Shown: in pieces, positions 1-11,600 of the stretch
Numbering within the stretch: position 1 is the stretch's first letter
Layout: each line of letters opens with the position of its first letter
Assembly (NCBI RefSeq): GCF_029407905.1
Contig: NC_073641.1
Location: 22,489,001-22,553,000, forward strand
Length of the DNA: 64,000 bases
From: Bubalus kerabau
Taxonomy: Eukaryota > Chordata > Mammalia > Artiodactyla > Bovidae
Direction: 5' to 3'
The notes under the pieces: model-generated
What the model was told of the DNA's origin: nothing
The model's database searches: none
Seen by the model: only the letters and a program-made list of their open reading frames with translations
Made by a program: the position numbers and the translations under genes

Positions 1-554
1 GAGGAGTGATTAATTATTCCCCAAATTGTCATAACAGAGAGTTTACATTGTACTTGCAATGTCTAGCTGTATATGTTTTTCAGTCTTGATTTTCCTAATC
101 ATTTTCATAGGGCAGCTCTGCAATATTATGAGAAAATCTTTTTTGGGGGTAAAGGGCTAGCTCAGAGTACCTTCTACATTTGTTCATTCCCATTAAGCAG
201 CACCTAACTATAGAAAACAAGAAGATAGTTCATACATATCAAAATCTGTGGCTTTTTGTATAATTTAAAACCAGGGGAGTACATTAACTCCATCATTATG
301 AATTTACTGTCTATCTGCTAAGTGCAAGCCTCTGTGGAGGGAAAAAAGAAATTTATGAAAAAGTGTTTGCATTTAAAAACTTGCAGTGTAGTTTCAGTTT
401 ATTCAACGGTAAAACAATGAGAATAAAAATACCTGCTTTGTATGAGTGTTTGAGTTGGACATATGAGGAGTGCCCAGTCTCCCATTAGAGAACCAGGGGG
501 ACATGCACAAACCACTGAACCTCTATTAACTTGAACCCCCTAAAGTCTAGCATG
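1..554. other. Unassigned AT-rich sequence
   Basis: No open frame of convincing coding quality, RNA gene or recognisable repeat was seen. The short frames here have no residue pattern that I recognise. Confidence 0.5.
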
Positions 555-650
555 CTTGTTAGGGTGACATGATATAATGTATTGGAAGTGCTTCATAGAG
601 CCTGACACACAAAAGTGGCCAATAAACAGCAGGAACTGGCTGTTATTCCT
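555..650 (+). repeat. MIR SINE 3' fragment
   Basis: The stretch from about 570 follows the 3' portion of MIR: a degenerate 'gtgcttcatagagcctgacacac' type segment, shortened here, followed by a CAATAAA-like end near 620. MIR is a tRNA-derived SINE that was active before the placental radiation, which fits the heavy divergence. The 5' half is not recognisable. Confidence 0.45.
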
Positions 651-3600
651 GAAGTTTGGGAAGGTTAAATCTAACACAGGATGGCACATGGCAGCTTACA
701 AATGCAGGTGTTCAGAACCTGCAAAAGAGCCACATGCAGCAGGGAAAACTGAGAATTAGAGGCATCCCTGAAATGACCTGTATATGTCATGGACACTGCA
801 CAGTGTAGCTGAAGAAAAACTGTCTTGCCCTTTGTCTTCTTAGGATTTGGGATATCACTTATAACCCAGAGGTCCTTGGTTTCCCTCTTCGCCACTTTCC
901 CAGGAGATTGGGCTCTGATTTCTCTGTCCTAGTATTCTCGGTGCTTAGCATTTTGGACAGAAATGTTACCTTCTTTCTAACTTCAGTCTGGGTCCTCTTT
1001 CCTCCCTTCTCCCAGAGATGCCTCCTTTGTAAACAAAATGAATCCCAGTTCCAAGCCCTGAAGGGAAAGCTAACATGTTAGATGATACAAGAAGAGGTTC
1101 CTTTCACATCGAAATGAAATGTATATCTCCTGGGTCTCAAACAGATTCTCACTGGACATGCCGTTCCTTGCCCATGGCCCCCTCCCACTCAGATGCACCT
1201 CAAACTAACAGCATACACGACACCTCAAACTAACAGCAGGAAATTCAAGACTGCTCACAATTTTCTCCTAATTTGTGTGATTTATTCTATTTAGCCTCTG
1301 AAAATTCAGAGAAGGGTGACTAAAGAGGCTGAGGAAATCAGCAAATGATTTCAGGAGAATGTGGGGGTGTGAAATAAAGCTTGAAAATTAGCAAAGGGTA
1401 TGACTGTGCATGAAGTCAGAAACAAGTATACTCGACTTGTGGAGCAGGGATAAGACTGGGCTGATTAGAGGTATTTATTAGCTAATGTTATTGAACTACG
1501 TTTCCAAAGGTAAGATGAAAAAGATTACGGTACTCAAAGTAGCAAAAATGAAGCAAAACAAACAAGGAAGGTCTTTCAGAACAAACATTTCAGAATTGGC
1601 AGAAAACAGAAAGTCTAGATTTCACCACATGAAAATCTGACCATTTCTTGAATATAGAAAACAACTCTTAAAAATAAAATTGAAATGATGTGAATCAGAT
1701 AATATTTGATTATTTTTCTGTACTTTGCTTAGCATTTTATAAATATAAATGTGTAGATGTTAGCGATAACCTTGGATATCAAAAACTCCATGTAATTGGG
1801 ACAAATATACAAATTTATCAGACAGAAAGTATCCAGTCTTGAGCTTATTTGGATATTCTTGGATATTCATTGGCTCTAATTCCATTAACAGTATATCCAA
1901 TTGTTAAATAAAGAGGAAAGTTAGACAATGAAATGAAATGGTGTTTAAAAAGCAAAGTATAATCAGAGATTGTGTAATATATTTTAGCTCTCTGGGAGAC
2001 ACAACCCCTTACAACTAGTCATCCTATTTTAAAACTTGGGCACTTTTGTCTTGGGTTCATAATTTTTCAGAATACATTATCTATAAAATTACTTTTTTTT
2101 TCCCTACTGTGAAGTAACTTTAAATAGCTTTCGTTATCTCTTGGTAAAATTGACTGAGTAGCCTTATCATCGGTTGGGGACCCCTTTCTGCTGCTTTTTC
2201 TAGACAATAGACAGCTTTCCCCTAATTTCTCATAGGAGAAAACAGCCAATATGCCTGAGCCACTGCTAAAAGGTGACCCAGACCCTTCCTGTCAAGCGTG
2301 TCTTCAACACAGGCACTGAATGATGCTGTGTTGAAAAACTATGACATTATCTCTTTCTACTTGACCTCCTTCCGTGATGGCTTCCCTTTTCATAAGATGC
2401 TAATTTTATAAAGAAACCAGGTCTAGTGTTACAAAACACATCAACTTCCCACTTTGAGTGTGTTTCATCTTCAAGGGAGCAGAAATCAAGGTTGTGTTAT
2501 ATTATGATTGAGATGTTACAGGAAACCACCAGGTCAGACAGCCATTATGTATCAAAATTTAAAAATAGAGGGGGACAAAAACAGCTTTCAAGAAAAAAAA
2601 AACAGGAGCTTTCAGACAGCAGGTAAGTCACAGCAAGGGACAGGATCTTCCACAGGATTCTGACTTGAACCCAGAAACACAATTGAATTTGAGGTAGTTG
2701 TCACCTAAAAGCTCTCAAGGAGAATAAGAAATTGCACCAAGTAAAGGACATGTAGTAAGAAATACAAAGAGGAAATTTCCTTTCCAGATACAAAGAAAAT
2801 AAAGAGTAAAACTAAGCTAATAAACAGACACTAAATTGGCTCTGCATTGGTTTTGAGCATTGAAAACAATTTTAGGATTCCAAACTCATTAGCACTTTCT
2901 CTCCCACTATATTAGGAAGAAAAAGGAGTCAGAAAAAAAAAACACCTCATTACATCTGACATTTACTAATAATGATAGAAGGTTATACTGGAAAGAAAAT
3001 AACATTTATAATGTCAAGTGCCACTGATGTAATTAAATGTGAGAATCTTGAAAGGGAACTAAAACGGTACCTCTTCTCAATCTGCTCAGCAAAAGGGCTC
3101 TAAACCCTGGTTTTGCCTTGTTCCTCTTCCCACTTGATTCTAATAACTGGAGGCACCTGCTGGTTTTCTACAACTGTAGGCTTCTGCTGATTGAAAAATC
3201 ACAACTGGAAATCTTTTGCACAAAAAAATGAGGGATAAAAATATGATTGAAAAATCAAAACTTTCTTCCAAGAGAATTAGCTTTCATTTTTCTCTCTTTT
3301 AAGGAAAAATAAAATCATTCTAGCTGGCTTAAATATTTTGATTTCTCAATCATGCTCTTAGGAATTGTTGGCTTTAATGACAAGTTTGATTAGCAAATAC
3401 TTGAATACCTGTCAAGAAAAGAGCTCTAAAATGGAAAACATTAGCAGTTTGATCAGTAGTAGCTAGGAGCATGCTTCAGTTCTGAATTTTGGCATTTTTG
3501 TCTGTTCTTGCCTTATGTTTTCTTTCTCTGGTGAAACATTTTCTTTTTTTAACTGCACGTAGTGTATTCTCAATCACTTTTGAAGTCACACAGAGATAAT

Positions 3601-4414
3601 GTGCAGTTTTAGACTGAGGAAATAGCTTTCATTTGTAAGATCTGGGTTATATTGTAACTCACTTTCTTGTTTTGGTGGTTATTTCTCTCTGTATTGAATT
3701 AAACATAAAATGGAAGTAACCATTAGTAAAGAAACATAACTCAAATAATATCACTACCATCAAAATACTTTTTATTGAGTGTCTAGACAAAGAAAAATGG
3801 ATTGAAGGACAGATAATCCTGATACATAGTAAAGTAGGTCATTTTATAGGTGGAGAAATCAAATGAGAACACACTGGTGTTAACCAAAGGAAATAATATG
3901 TAATAATCCAAAGAGGAAATCAGTAGCAATGTACAGTAGGATGAGAACATTGAAACATAAGACATAAAACACATTTTATCTAGTGAACTTCCGAATAGAT
4001 ACAAATATGTGAAACAGAATAAACATTCAGTCATTTAGCATTCAAGCAAGTAGTGATCCTTTACCTTGGACCTTGCTACCTTTTTACTTGCAGGAATTAT
4101 TTTGAATTATCAAAGGAAGATTAAATTATTCTCAATATAATTTAATATTAATGATGATTGGTTGATTGATTGATTAAATAAACAATAAGTGAATACCTAT
4201 TACCAGTTACAAACTATGATAATGCTTATTAAATTTATCTATTCTAGACATATTTTTATATATTTAACAATTCTACACTTTAAAAGCACTTCATTAATCA
4301 GGATATCCTATTCCTTACATGTCTATAAAATATTAGAATATATATCATTTCTAAAGTACCAGACAGCATAGCAATTTAAAATTGTAATTGAGACCATCTC
4401 CAATTCAGAGTCAC
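651..4414. other. Unassigned AT-rich sequence with small local duplications
   Basis: About 3.7 kb with no gene or classified repeat that I can support. Visible structure is limited to a 25-base-period partial tandem duplication at 1196-1238 and a short GATT tandem run near 4157-4175. Short frames on both strands (for example 2426-2626 plus and 3783-4034 minus) are low-complexity in composition and look like chance frames. Confidence 0.45.
4157..4176. repeat. (GATT)n short tandem repeat
   Basis: About five imperfect GATT units lie side by side in AT-rich sequence. No functional meaning is suggested. Confidence 0.6.
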
Positions 4415-4851
4415 AGTTGTGGGTTGTATTGTGTTCCTCCGAGAAGATATGTGAATTCCTACCCCTAGAACCTGTGAATGGGATCTTATTTAGAAGTAGG
4501 ATCTTGGCAGATGTAATCTAGTTCTGAGGAGTTCATCGTGGATTATGATGGATTCTAATCCTGTGGCTGGTGAAAAGAAAACAGAGACACAGAAGGGCAT
4601 TTGAAGCCAGTAGCAGAGACTGGAGTGATGTAACAACAAGCCAAGAAACATCAAAGATTGCTGGGAAGCACGAGAAGCTAGGAGAGAGGCATGAAATGAA
4701 TTCTCCCTCTGGAGCCTGAGAGAGAGCATAGCCTTGTGACACCTTAATTTAGGACTTCTAGCCTCCAGAACTGTGAGGCAATAAATTCCTGTTGTTTTAA
4801 GCCACCCGGTTTGTAGTACTTCATTATGGCAGCCCTAGGAAACTAATGCAG
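4415..4851 (+). mobile_element. MLT1-family LTR (ERVL-MaLR), solo
   Basis: The start (a GTTGTATTGTGTTCCTCC-like motif), the middle (an ATGGGATCTTATTTAGAA-like motif) and the end (GGCAGCCCTAGGAAACTAAT) follow the MLT1 LTR consensus in the plus orientation. The AATAAATT before the terminal part is the expected LTR polyadenylation signal. Its length of about 435 bases is usual for the family. No internal retroviral sequence adjoins it, so it is a solo LTR or the only surviving part. The minus-strand frames that cover it are not genes. Confidence 0.85.
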
Positions 4852-6395
4852 TCACTGACGCCAGTTTGCAATCTGCATGATCAGGGCAAAGGCAATATAA
4901 ATTTCACAGCTATCCACATACCCCTTTACTACTTTACAGGAGAGAAAATACAGAAGGTTAACAATGGTCTATTGGAGAACCCTAAAATAGTCTCATGGAG
5001 ATGTTATGCCAAAATGCATAACTATATTCCACTTATGAAAACTAATTCTACTCCAAAAAGCTGAGTTGATATGTCTTATTGCTTTAAAAAAGTAGATCCT
5101 ACTATATAGGAATACATTCATATATTGTTATTAGAAGGACAGAGCACCATTCCTTGAAGTGATACATATTATATACTGCTTCATGCTGGAATTTTATCCC
5201 CATATGACTGAAGTGCTGTTACAGAAAAACCTAAAGTCATAACATATACTGAGACACTACCTTCCGAAACAACAGAAATAACAAAATGTTGATTATCATG
5301 TATTTCTTTTATGTGCTATTACTTCCCTCCCACTTGTATTTATTTTTTTCATTTCCATAAATAGGCAGGCATAAAGCAGCACGGAACACACTCTGATGAA
5401 AATAGTAAGCAAAACAGAGAGCTTAAATATTTTATGCTCTCTTGCTGCACATTTATTTTTGGAATAAGAACTTTTTCCTTACCACAGGTAATCTTCCATA
5501 AAGATGAAATTTACAAACCATTTTTCCCTACTGATCTTTTACAGTCACTATGAATTCATTTTCACACACTTAGTTATACAAGCATCTGTAAATCAAGCCC
5601 ACATTTTAGAAGAGGGTTCTAATAAGCTGGCCTCTAAATAATTCTTTGATCAATGTAGAGGTTCTTCCTACCTATTGTCCTTTATCCATCCTCTTCACAC
5701 CAGCCAATTTTATCGATCAGATTTTCTTGGCATGATGTTTAACTTTGAAACACCCAATCCTTCATTTTACAATGGCATCCACTTCCAAGTAAAACCTAAT
5801 AAAACAAGCCTGAGGCACAAGGATAAAACTTGACCTATTATTTCTTGGCAGTGTTGCCATGGCAATCCATCTTTTCTGGAAGAGAGGAACAGTTGTATAT
5901 AGCTCTTTTATAGGGGGCATTAGACTCTATTGTCAGTGAGACCAAAACACATCTGCCAATTGTGTGTTTCTGCTCATGAAAAGTTGGAGACACTTTTCAG
6001 AAAATGCTATTTCAATGCTCAGATGAACTCTTTTCAAGACCTTTATAAAATTTATAATCAAAACCATGTAAAGACATCTTCATTCATTTTAAGAGCTTGT
6101 TATCTAAGGATGAGTAACACAAAGGCAGAGAAAGGCACCATTTTTGCTTTCTTTCTAATTAATCTTTCTGACAGTCTTCTTCCCAGTAGGATTTTGATTA
6201 TGTTCAACTTTGTCAAAACCTAGGACATAAACATTTAAATGCAGGCAGCTCAGAGCTCTTCATCAAAATTAGTGATTGTTTTTCTTCACAGAATGCAATT
6301 CAAATGCTTCCCATCAGATCAAGTGGTCTATGTTTTAAAAGATAATAGGCTTTTGAGTGGGATTCTTAGTGTTGGCCTAAAATTGGGAACTAAAG
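4852..6395. other. Unassigned AT-rich sequence
   Basis: About 1.5 kb with no recognised gene or repeat. A 97-codon plus-strand frame at 5930-6223 has no recognisable domain, and its composition matches the surrounding noncoding DNA. Confidence 0.45.
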
Positions 6396-6459
6396 GTGTG
6401 TGTGTGTGTGTATATATACACATACATATATGTGTGTGTGTGTGTGTGTATATATATAT
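6396..6459. repeat. Compound (TG)n/(TA)n microsatellite
   Basis: Two TG runs (about 6396-6411 and 6431-6448) are separated and followed by short TA and ATACACATAC stretches. The structure is mirror-like and probably variable in length. It abuts the L1 tail on its right, where AT-rich microsatellites often form. Confidence 0.9.
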
Positions 6460-6560
6460 GACTGATTTGAGTTGTATGGCAGAAACTAACACAACATTGT
6501 AAAGCAATTTTCCCCCAATTAAAAAATAAATTAACAAACTAAAATTAATTTAAAATTAAA
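6449..6560 (+). mobile_element. Ruminant L1 extreme 3' end fragment
   Basis: The segment carries the motif GGCAGAAACTAACACAACAT, then TTGTAAAGCAA and an A-rich tail with AATAAA. This is the usual 3' terminus of L1 elements in ruminants. Only about 100 bases remain, so it is a heavily 5'-truncated copy. The same terminus occurs on the opposite strand at about 31932-32000. Confidence 0.7.
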
Positions 6561-6579
6561 AAAAAGCCTCCAACCATAT

Positions 6580-7140
6580 TCCTTACAAAGGGATGGAGGT
6601 TTCACCCGCACATGTGCCAGTTGGATGGATGGATGGATGGATGGATGGATGTCTGCTCAGAAAATGGAACTGCTGACCTTAGGTATTTGAGAACGGAAGA
6701 GAGAGGCAGGGTGGTGGAGGGGAGGCAGTAGAGAAGTCTGACTTGCCGCAGGTTACGTGAGTTCCCCATGGATCGGTAAACACCAGGGCAGGCAGCTGCT
6801 CTTGAGACATCTTGCCATGAACCCACCTCTGAGAAGGCTGTCTCCTGGATGAGGTGCGGGAGGCGAGGAGGATTACTACCAGAGGCAGGAGGGGCTGAAT
6901 GAATGTTAAAAGGGAAAGAACCTGAACCAACCTTTCTTGTCATGGCACTGAGCAGTGGGAGAGCCGTGCAAGGCTCCCTGAACCTCCCGCGTGAGGGAGC
7001 CAGCGTTCAGATACGTGCCACACGGAAGGTTACATGGGCTTAGCTGGAGAAGCCGAGAGGGCACTGTAACTCACAACTAGTTCCGGCAGTCATCTGCCTT
7101 ACGTTTCCCAGCCCTTCGCTGGTCCCTCAAGAGTAAGAAC
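6580..7140. other. Locally GC- and CpG-richer unique sequence
   Basis: This stretch differs from its surroundings in having many CpG dinucleotides (for example at the CACCCGCAC, CCGCAGG, TTACGTG, CCCGCGTG and ATACGTGCC motifs) in an AT-rich, CpG-poor window. It also has minus-strand frames of 113 and 83 codons (6602-6943 and 6679-6930), neither with a recognisable domain. It could be a short regulatory element, an old LTR that I do not recognise, or chance. It is not long or dense enough to call a classical CpG island by eye. Confidence 0.4.
6623..6650. repeat. (GGAT)7 microsatellite
   Basis: Seven perfect GGAT units form a tetranucleotide microsatellite that is likely to be polymorphic. Confidence 0.95.
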
Positions 7141-7302
7141 TAGGAAAAAAGGAAGAACAGAAGAGGTGAAAGGGTGACTCAAATCTCTCTTCCTATTACA
7201 CTACCAATCTCTGGGAATATAGCCAGATTTGAGGGAAGAATATGAGTGTTAAATTGGATATGACAAGAGGATTTTAAACTAGGATCAAAAATGCTGAGGT
7301 TT

Positions 7303-7650
7303 TAAAATAGACTATGTATTTTTCAGAATAGATTTAGGGTCACAGCAAAATTGAACAAAAAGCACAAAGATTTCCCATATACCCTCTGCCCCACAAGTGC
7401 ATAGCCTGCTCTCCAATTATCCACACCCCCATCCTCACCAGAGCAGCGCATGTGTTATAGCTGATGATGTTACACCCTCATCGACACATCATCACCACTC
7501 ACAGTCCCTAGTTTACACGGGGGTTCGCTCTCCATGGTGTACATTCCATGGTTTGGACCATTTTATGATGACATTTACCCACCATTATAGAAACACACGG
7601 AGTAGTTCCAGTGCCCTAAAAATCTTATCTGTGCCCTGCCTGAGCTTTTT
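7303..7650 (-). mobile_element. Ancient L1M (L1ME-like) 3' region
   Basis: Motifs typical of the reverse complement of an old L1M 3' untranslated region appear in order: GGGTCACAGCAAAATTGA, TTCCCATATACCC, GACACATCATCACC, CATGGTTTGGACC and CCACCATTATAG. Divergence is high. The 90-codon plus-strand frame over it (7397-7669) is a shadow of this repeat. Confidence 0.75.
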
Positions 7651-7889
7651 TTTTTTCTTTTTTAAATAAAAGGAGAAAGACTAGAAATGGGATCTGTTCA
7701 AATTGTGGTTTAGGGATAAGCACAGGACATTGGACAGAGTATCACTGAAAACAGGGTTTCTATAAAAATAATACCAGTGCATGGTATTTAACACCAGCAG
7801 GTTTAGACTCTTCACCAAACTACGTAGCAATGAAATATAACAACATGAAGCATATGGACTTAAGAAATGTTTTACACATTTCAAAGCAC

Positions 7890-7981
7890 ATTCCCAAATA
7901 TCATTCCAATTAATTGTTTTCTCAGAGGAGACTATTTTATAGATGACGGAACTGAGAAATAAAGAGGTTAGGCACAGGTTC
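7890..7981 (-). mobile_element. MIR SINE, first part (split by an L1M insertion)
   Basis: The reverse-complement MIR core is visible as TTTTATAGATGACGGAACTGAG followed by AAAGAGGTTAGGCAC, shortened here. The element is broken at 7981 and continues at 8395, where the last 21 bases are repeated with one difference. Confidence 0.65.
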
Positions 7982-8394
7982 TATGGTTTTCCTATCAATC
8001 ATACAAAAATGCTGCTTTCAAATTGTTTTATTGCCCACCAAATTGTAAATGTTTGTTCAAGAATCTTGATCAGATAATTATGTAAAGTTATAAAACATGT
8101 AGGAGGTCATTATAGTTCATAATTTTACTATCAATAACATCTGAACTTTAAGGGAGAGCTAGTTTTTTGAATAAAACTCAGTCTTATGTTGAAGTGTTTA
8201 GGAATGAAGTATAATTATGTCTGCAACTAACTATGAAATACATTAATGAAAATAAGATGGATAAATGAATGGATAGAGGGATGGATCAACATGTGATAAA
8301 GTAAAATGGTAGAATCTAGGTTAATTGTACAATGTAAGTGATGAACATGTGTTTACCATAAAATTCTTTCAACTCCCCCCGCCCTCCCTGGCCA
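7982..8394 (+). mobile_element. Old L1 3' end inserted in an MIR
   Basis: The insert of about 413 bases is delimited by a 21-base direct repeat (7961-7981 and 8395-8415, one mismatch). Its right part, with ATGTGATAAAGTAAAATGG, GAATCTAGG and AAAATTCTTTCAACT, resembles the 3' terminus of L1M elements. The tail is degenerate: a C-rich stretch and then AAAA. The boundaries come from the direct repeat; the family name is an inference. Confidence 0.6.
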
Positions 8395-8500
8395 AAAGAG
8401 GTTAGGCACTGGTTCCAAGTCAAAGCAGTAGAAAATAACAGGTTACATGAAAGTCCAGCTCTTCTCACACAAATCTAGTCCTCTTTCTGAATATCAGGCT
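8395..8500 (-). mobile_element. MIR SINE, second part
   Basis: This continues the reverse-complement MIR after the L1 insertion, beginning with the duplicated target copy and running through a region equivalent to the ACTTGCCCAAGGTCACACAG segment and the tRNA-related end. It is strongly diverged. Confidence 0.5.
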
Positions 8501-9109
8501 GGAGACTGAAGAATTTACATTATATTTTTTCACTCTAGGTCTATGTTTGATATTATCACTTGGATTTTTAACACTTGTTCCATGTATGTGCTTTCAATCT
8601 TTGTCAGCTTCATATTTTCAAACTCCATTCATTCTTCAAGCAATTGTGCTGTGTCTAGTCCACATCCACTCTTTCAGGGCATGTTTTTCTCCTTTTTCTT
8701 TAGTCTGTGAATTTTCTTCTTAAGTTTATCTTTGCAAGCTCCTTTTTCTGTCCACCTCTTGAAGGTTTTACACAGGCTTATGATCTTCATTCTCTCTCAT
8801 CATCCTGTACCATACTATCTTCACAGTTTCAAAGGTAATCTATAAATAGCTCTACCTCCCCTGGAAACCTTGACCACACTCTTGCTCCCCAGAATGACAT
8901 TTCCATCATTGTAACACAGAGATAGCTCAAATTTATCTTGCTCAAAAAAGTCAGTGCAATTCTCTTAAATTTATTATGTCACTAGCATTTTAAATCTTTT
9001 AATCACAACATCAAACTCACAGATATTCTCCTCAGAATTTGGTCTATAAATACTAAATACATTTTTGTTGGAGGAAAAAAAAAAACCAACAACTATAGTT
9101 TAGCAGAGT
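8501..9109. other. Unassigned sequence
   Basis: About 600 bases, pyrimidine-rich on the plus strand, with no recognised gene or repeat. Confidence 0.4.
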
Positions 9110-9252
9110 ATCCTATTGGGAGTCAGCTTTTGGCTGAATATTTGGCACTTGTGTGAACCTGGTCATCTCACTTGCCTCTCTGGGCTCTGATGTCCTCATT
9201 TGTAAATGAGAAAGTAAATTTCTAAGTCTTGTTTCAGCTCTCAAGTCACAGA
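9110..9252 (+). mobile_element. MIR SINE
   Basis: The MIR central order is visible: GTGTGAACCTGGTCATCTCAC, shortened here, then TTGCCTCTCTGGGCTC and GTCCTCATTTGTAAATGAG. The 3' portion fades out near 9250. Confidence 0.7.
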
Positions 9253-9279
9253 ATGTCTTTAAATACATTTTCCCCTCTA

Positions 9280-10480
9280 ACAGGATTTTTGGTCTAGTGC
9301 ATCAGTATCGTTTTACTGGTGAAATCTGTCTATTAATATTTACTCTAGTTACCAACATCTTTGCATGGTGGTGGTGGCTTAGTTGCTATGTCATGTCTGA
9401 CTCCTGTGACCCCATGGACTGTAGTCTGCCAGGCTCCTCTGTCCCTGGGATTCTCCAGGCAAGAATACTGGAGTGGGTTGCCATTTCCTTCTCCAGGATA
9501 TCTTCCCAACCCAGAATTTGGACCCAGTCTCCCGCATCACAGACAGATTCTTTACTGACTGAGCTATGAGGGAAGCCCAAAATATTTGCATAGATGTTTC
9601 CTATCTTATTTTATGATATTTGTGTTGATTTTCCTATATTTCTGTTCATTTCCTGCTTTTTCTTTGGTTGAATGCTTTTCATTTTTTTCCTAATTTTATT
9701 CTTCTCTTTATTAGTTTGGAGGTTATACCTGTTATATGAAGTGATTTTCTCAAATTTCAAAATATATGTTCAAAAAAATTAATTACATATTTATTTCCCC
9801 AAATTCAAGTATTTAGAATAATGCCATTCATTCTTTCCCATTGTACATAATAATATGTACAGTGGTCCATGTTCTAATTATATCTTGACTTTTTACTCCC
9901 TATATTAGACTTTATTATGTTTTACATAGACATTATTTACTTATATTTATCCTTATTTTCCAGTTTCCCTGCTCACAATTTTTTTCTTACTGAAACTATC
10001 CTTTCATATTTCTGAAATGCACTCCAGAAATCTCAGTAAAGGTCTTTTGGTAGTAAATATTCTCTTCCTGCATGTCTGAATATGTATTTATTGAAATTAT
10101 TCATGAATAATGTTCAAAAAATACATATTACTGGGTATAAATTCTAGTTATACTTTATTTGTTCTTTATGGCATTATGCTAAGGTTTATTGACTTCAGTT
10201 GACATTTAAAAATATGCTATCACTCTAATCATTGTTCTATTTTAGGTAAACTCTCTTCTCTGAAGCTGTAAGAGTTTCCTTCATCTTTGGAATTTTCCAT
10301 GATGTGGCTACACTTACAATTCTTTTATCTATGTTGCTTCAGGTTCACTGTGATCCCCTATTGTGAGAATTCTTGTATTTCAAAATTTTAGATAAAAAAT
10401 CCAGTCACTATCTATTCAAACTGCTTTTCTCCCATTCTTCCCCCACCCCCTTTACTTTGGACTTACAATTAGATAAACTA
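9280..10480 (-). mobile_element. Ancient L1M fragment, interrupted by a Bov-tA
   Basis: From about 9600, and most clearly at 9990-10320, the plus strand shows the reverse complement of an old L1: AAGGTCTTTTGGTAGTAAAT, CTGAATATGTATTTATTGAA, ACTGGGTATAAATTCTAG and CTTTGGAATTTTCCATGATG. The SINE at 9367-9580 sits near its left end. The outer limits are uncertain because of high divergence and AT-richness. Confidence 0.55.
9367..9584 (-). mobile_element. Bov-tA SINE, full-length
   Basis: A tRNA-derived ruminant SINE in reverse orientation. The landmarks are CCATGGACTGTAGTCTGCC, TCCAGGCAAGAATACTGGAG, TTGCCATTTCCTTCTCCAGG and the tRNA-related end CTGAGCTATGAGGGAAGCCC. A 7-base TTTGCAT repeat at 9360-9366 and 9585-9591 is a probable target-site duplication. 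All the short frames here, on both strands, are translations of the SINE. Confidence 0.95.
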
Positions 10481-11104
10481 TTAGACATCAAATAAATAGG
10501 GTGACCCCACAGCCTGGGCTGGCCAGGAATATCCCAGGGTATGCCCTGTGGTAGATCGGTGAACACTTAAATAATGAACTTATTGACCCAAAAGTCTTCT
10601 AGAACTTTTTCAATTTAATTCATATTTGAAACCATGTCTGGATCAATAAAACAAGTTCATAGTTTCTGACATGGTTGCTGTCAGTTCTTAGGAGTTTGAA
10701 GAAAGGTCTGAAACAGTTCTAAAGGTCAGCTGAGTCATACGCTGTAAAACTTGTTAGTTTTAAAATGAAAGCAGAACTGGGTATAAAATACGGCTGCTGC
10801 ATGAGTCTGCCTCGGGAGGAGGAGTGTTTCTGTGCCTCCTGAGGCCTCTGTTCTCTTATATCTTCGCATTAGCCATTCAGCTCATTTTTTTCTCTAATCA
10901 GCTTTCTTTTGCTACCTGTGCTGAGGAAGGGATGTGTCACTCATTGCAGGTCAAGATCATAGGCTGGCATCTGACTCACTGAAGTGTTTCATTTGATTAA
11001 CACAGTCATTAAAAACTTTCAAGCCAACATTTAAAAATGTGGAGGTTTTTACACAAAAGCCTAGACTTCCAATTTCTTTTGAAAAATGCAAAAAGCTGGT
11101 AACA
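10481..11104. other. Unassigned sequence with a TATA-like motif
   Basis: No repeat or gene recognised. A TATAAAATA motif at 10782-10790 is followed within 60 bases by a small CpG-containing, GC-richer segment. That arrangement resembles a promoter, but nothing transcribed can be identified downstream. Confidence 0.35.
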
Positions 11105-11600
11105 AATTGCTGTATGGCCACTGAGCCTGAAGCTGGTAGCAGCTGCCTCTCTTACATGCTCATCTGCCCTTCTCTCCTTCCTGATGTTGCCCATTCCCTA
11201 AGGAACTCATGTTTGAGCTCACTCCCCACCTACCACCCTAAGTACTTCTGTTTATTCTCTGTACTAAACCATCCTACGTCTTCCTTTAACCCTAAGGATG
11301 AAGCCCAAATTCCTTAGGCTCTTTTTCATTTGACCCCATCATCCCTTTCCAATTTTGTCTTTACACTATCATATGTATTTATTCTTCCTTTTGTTCCCTT
11401 TGTATCAGAATTTGACCAAGTTTCTCAACTTCTTCCTATGGTTTTCTGACTTCTGTGTCTTCTTGTGTGTTCGTGCCTCCACATGCTTGTCCTCTTGATC
11501 TTGTGTTTATCTTCGGTAGAATTCAAGTATATCTTTTTTAAAAAGTCTTATCAAATAGCTGTTCTTCTTATTCTTCTAGACTGTCTTAACCAAAGACTAA
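11105..11600 (+). mobile_element. L2 LINE 3' region, degenerate
   Basis: A pyrimidine-rich stretch with L2 3' landmarks: CTAAGGATGAAGCCCAAATT then CCTTAGGCTCTTTTTCATTT, and later TTGTTCCCTTTGT and a CCTCCACATGCTTG segment. L2 is a very old LINE, and identity is low. The 92-codon frame at 11039-11317 falls largely inside it and is not a gene. Confidence 0.5.

Noticed and set aside
6602..6943. 113-codon minus-strand frame in the CpG-richer patch
   Set aside because: No recognisable domain. A second frame overlaps it on the same strand, and its C-terminal residues are the translated GGAT microsatellite region.
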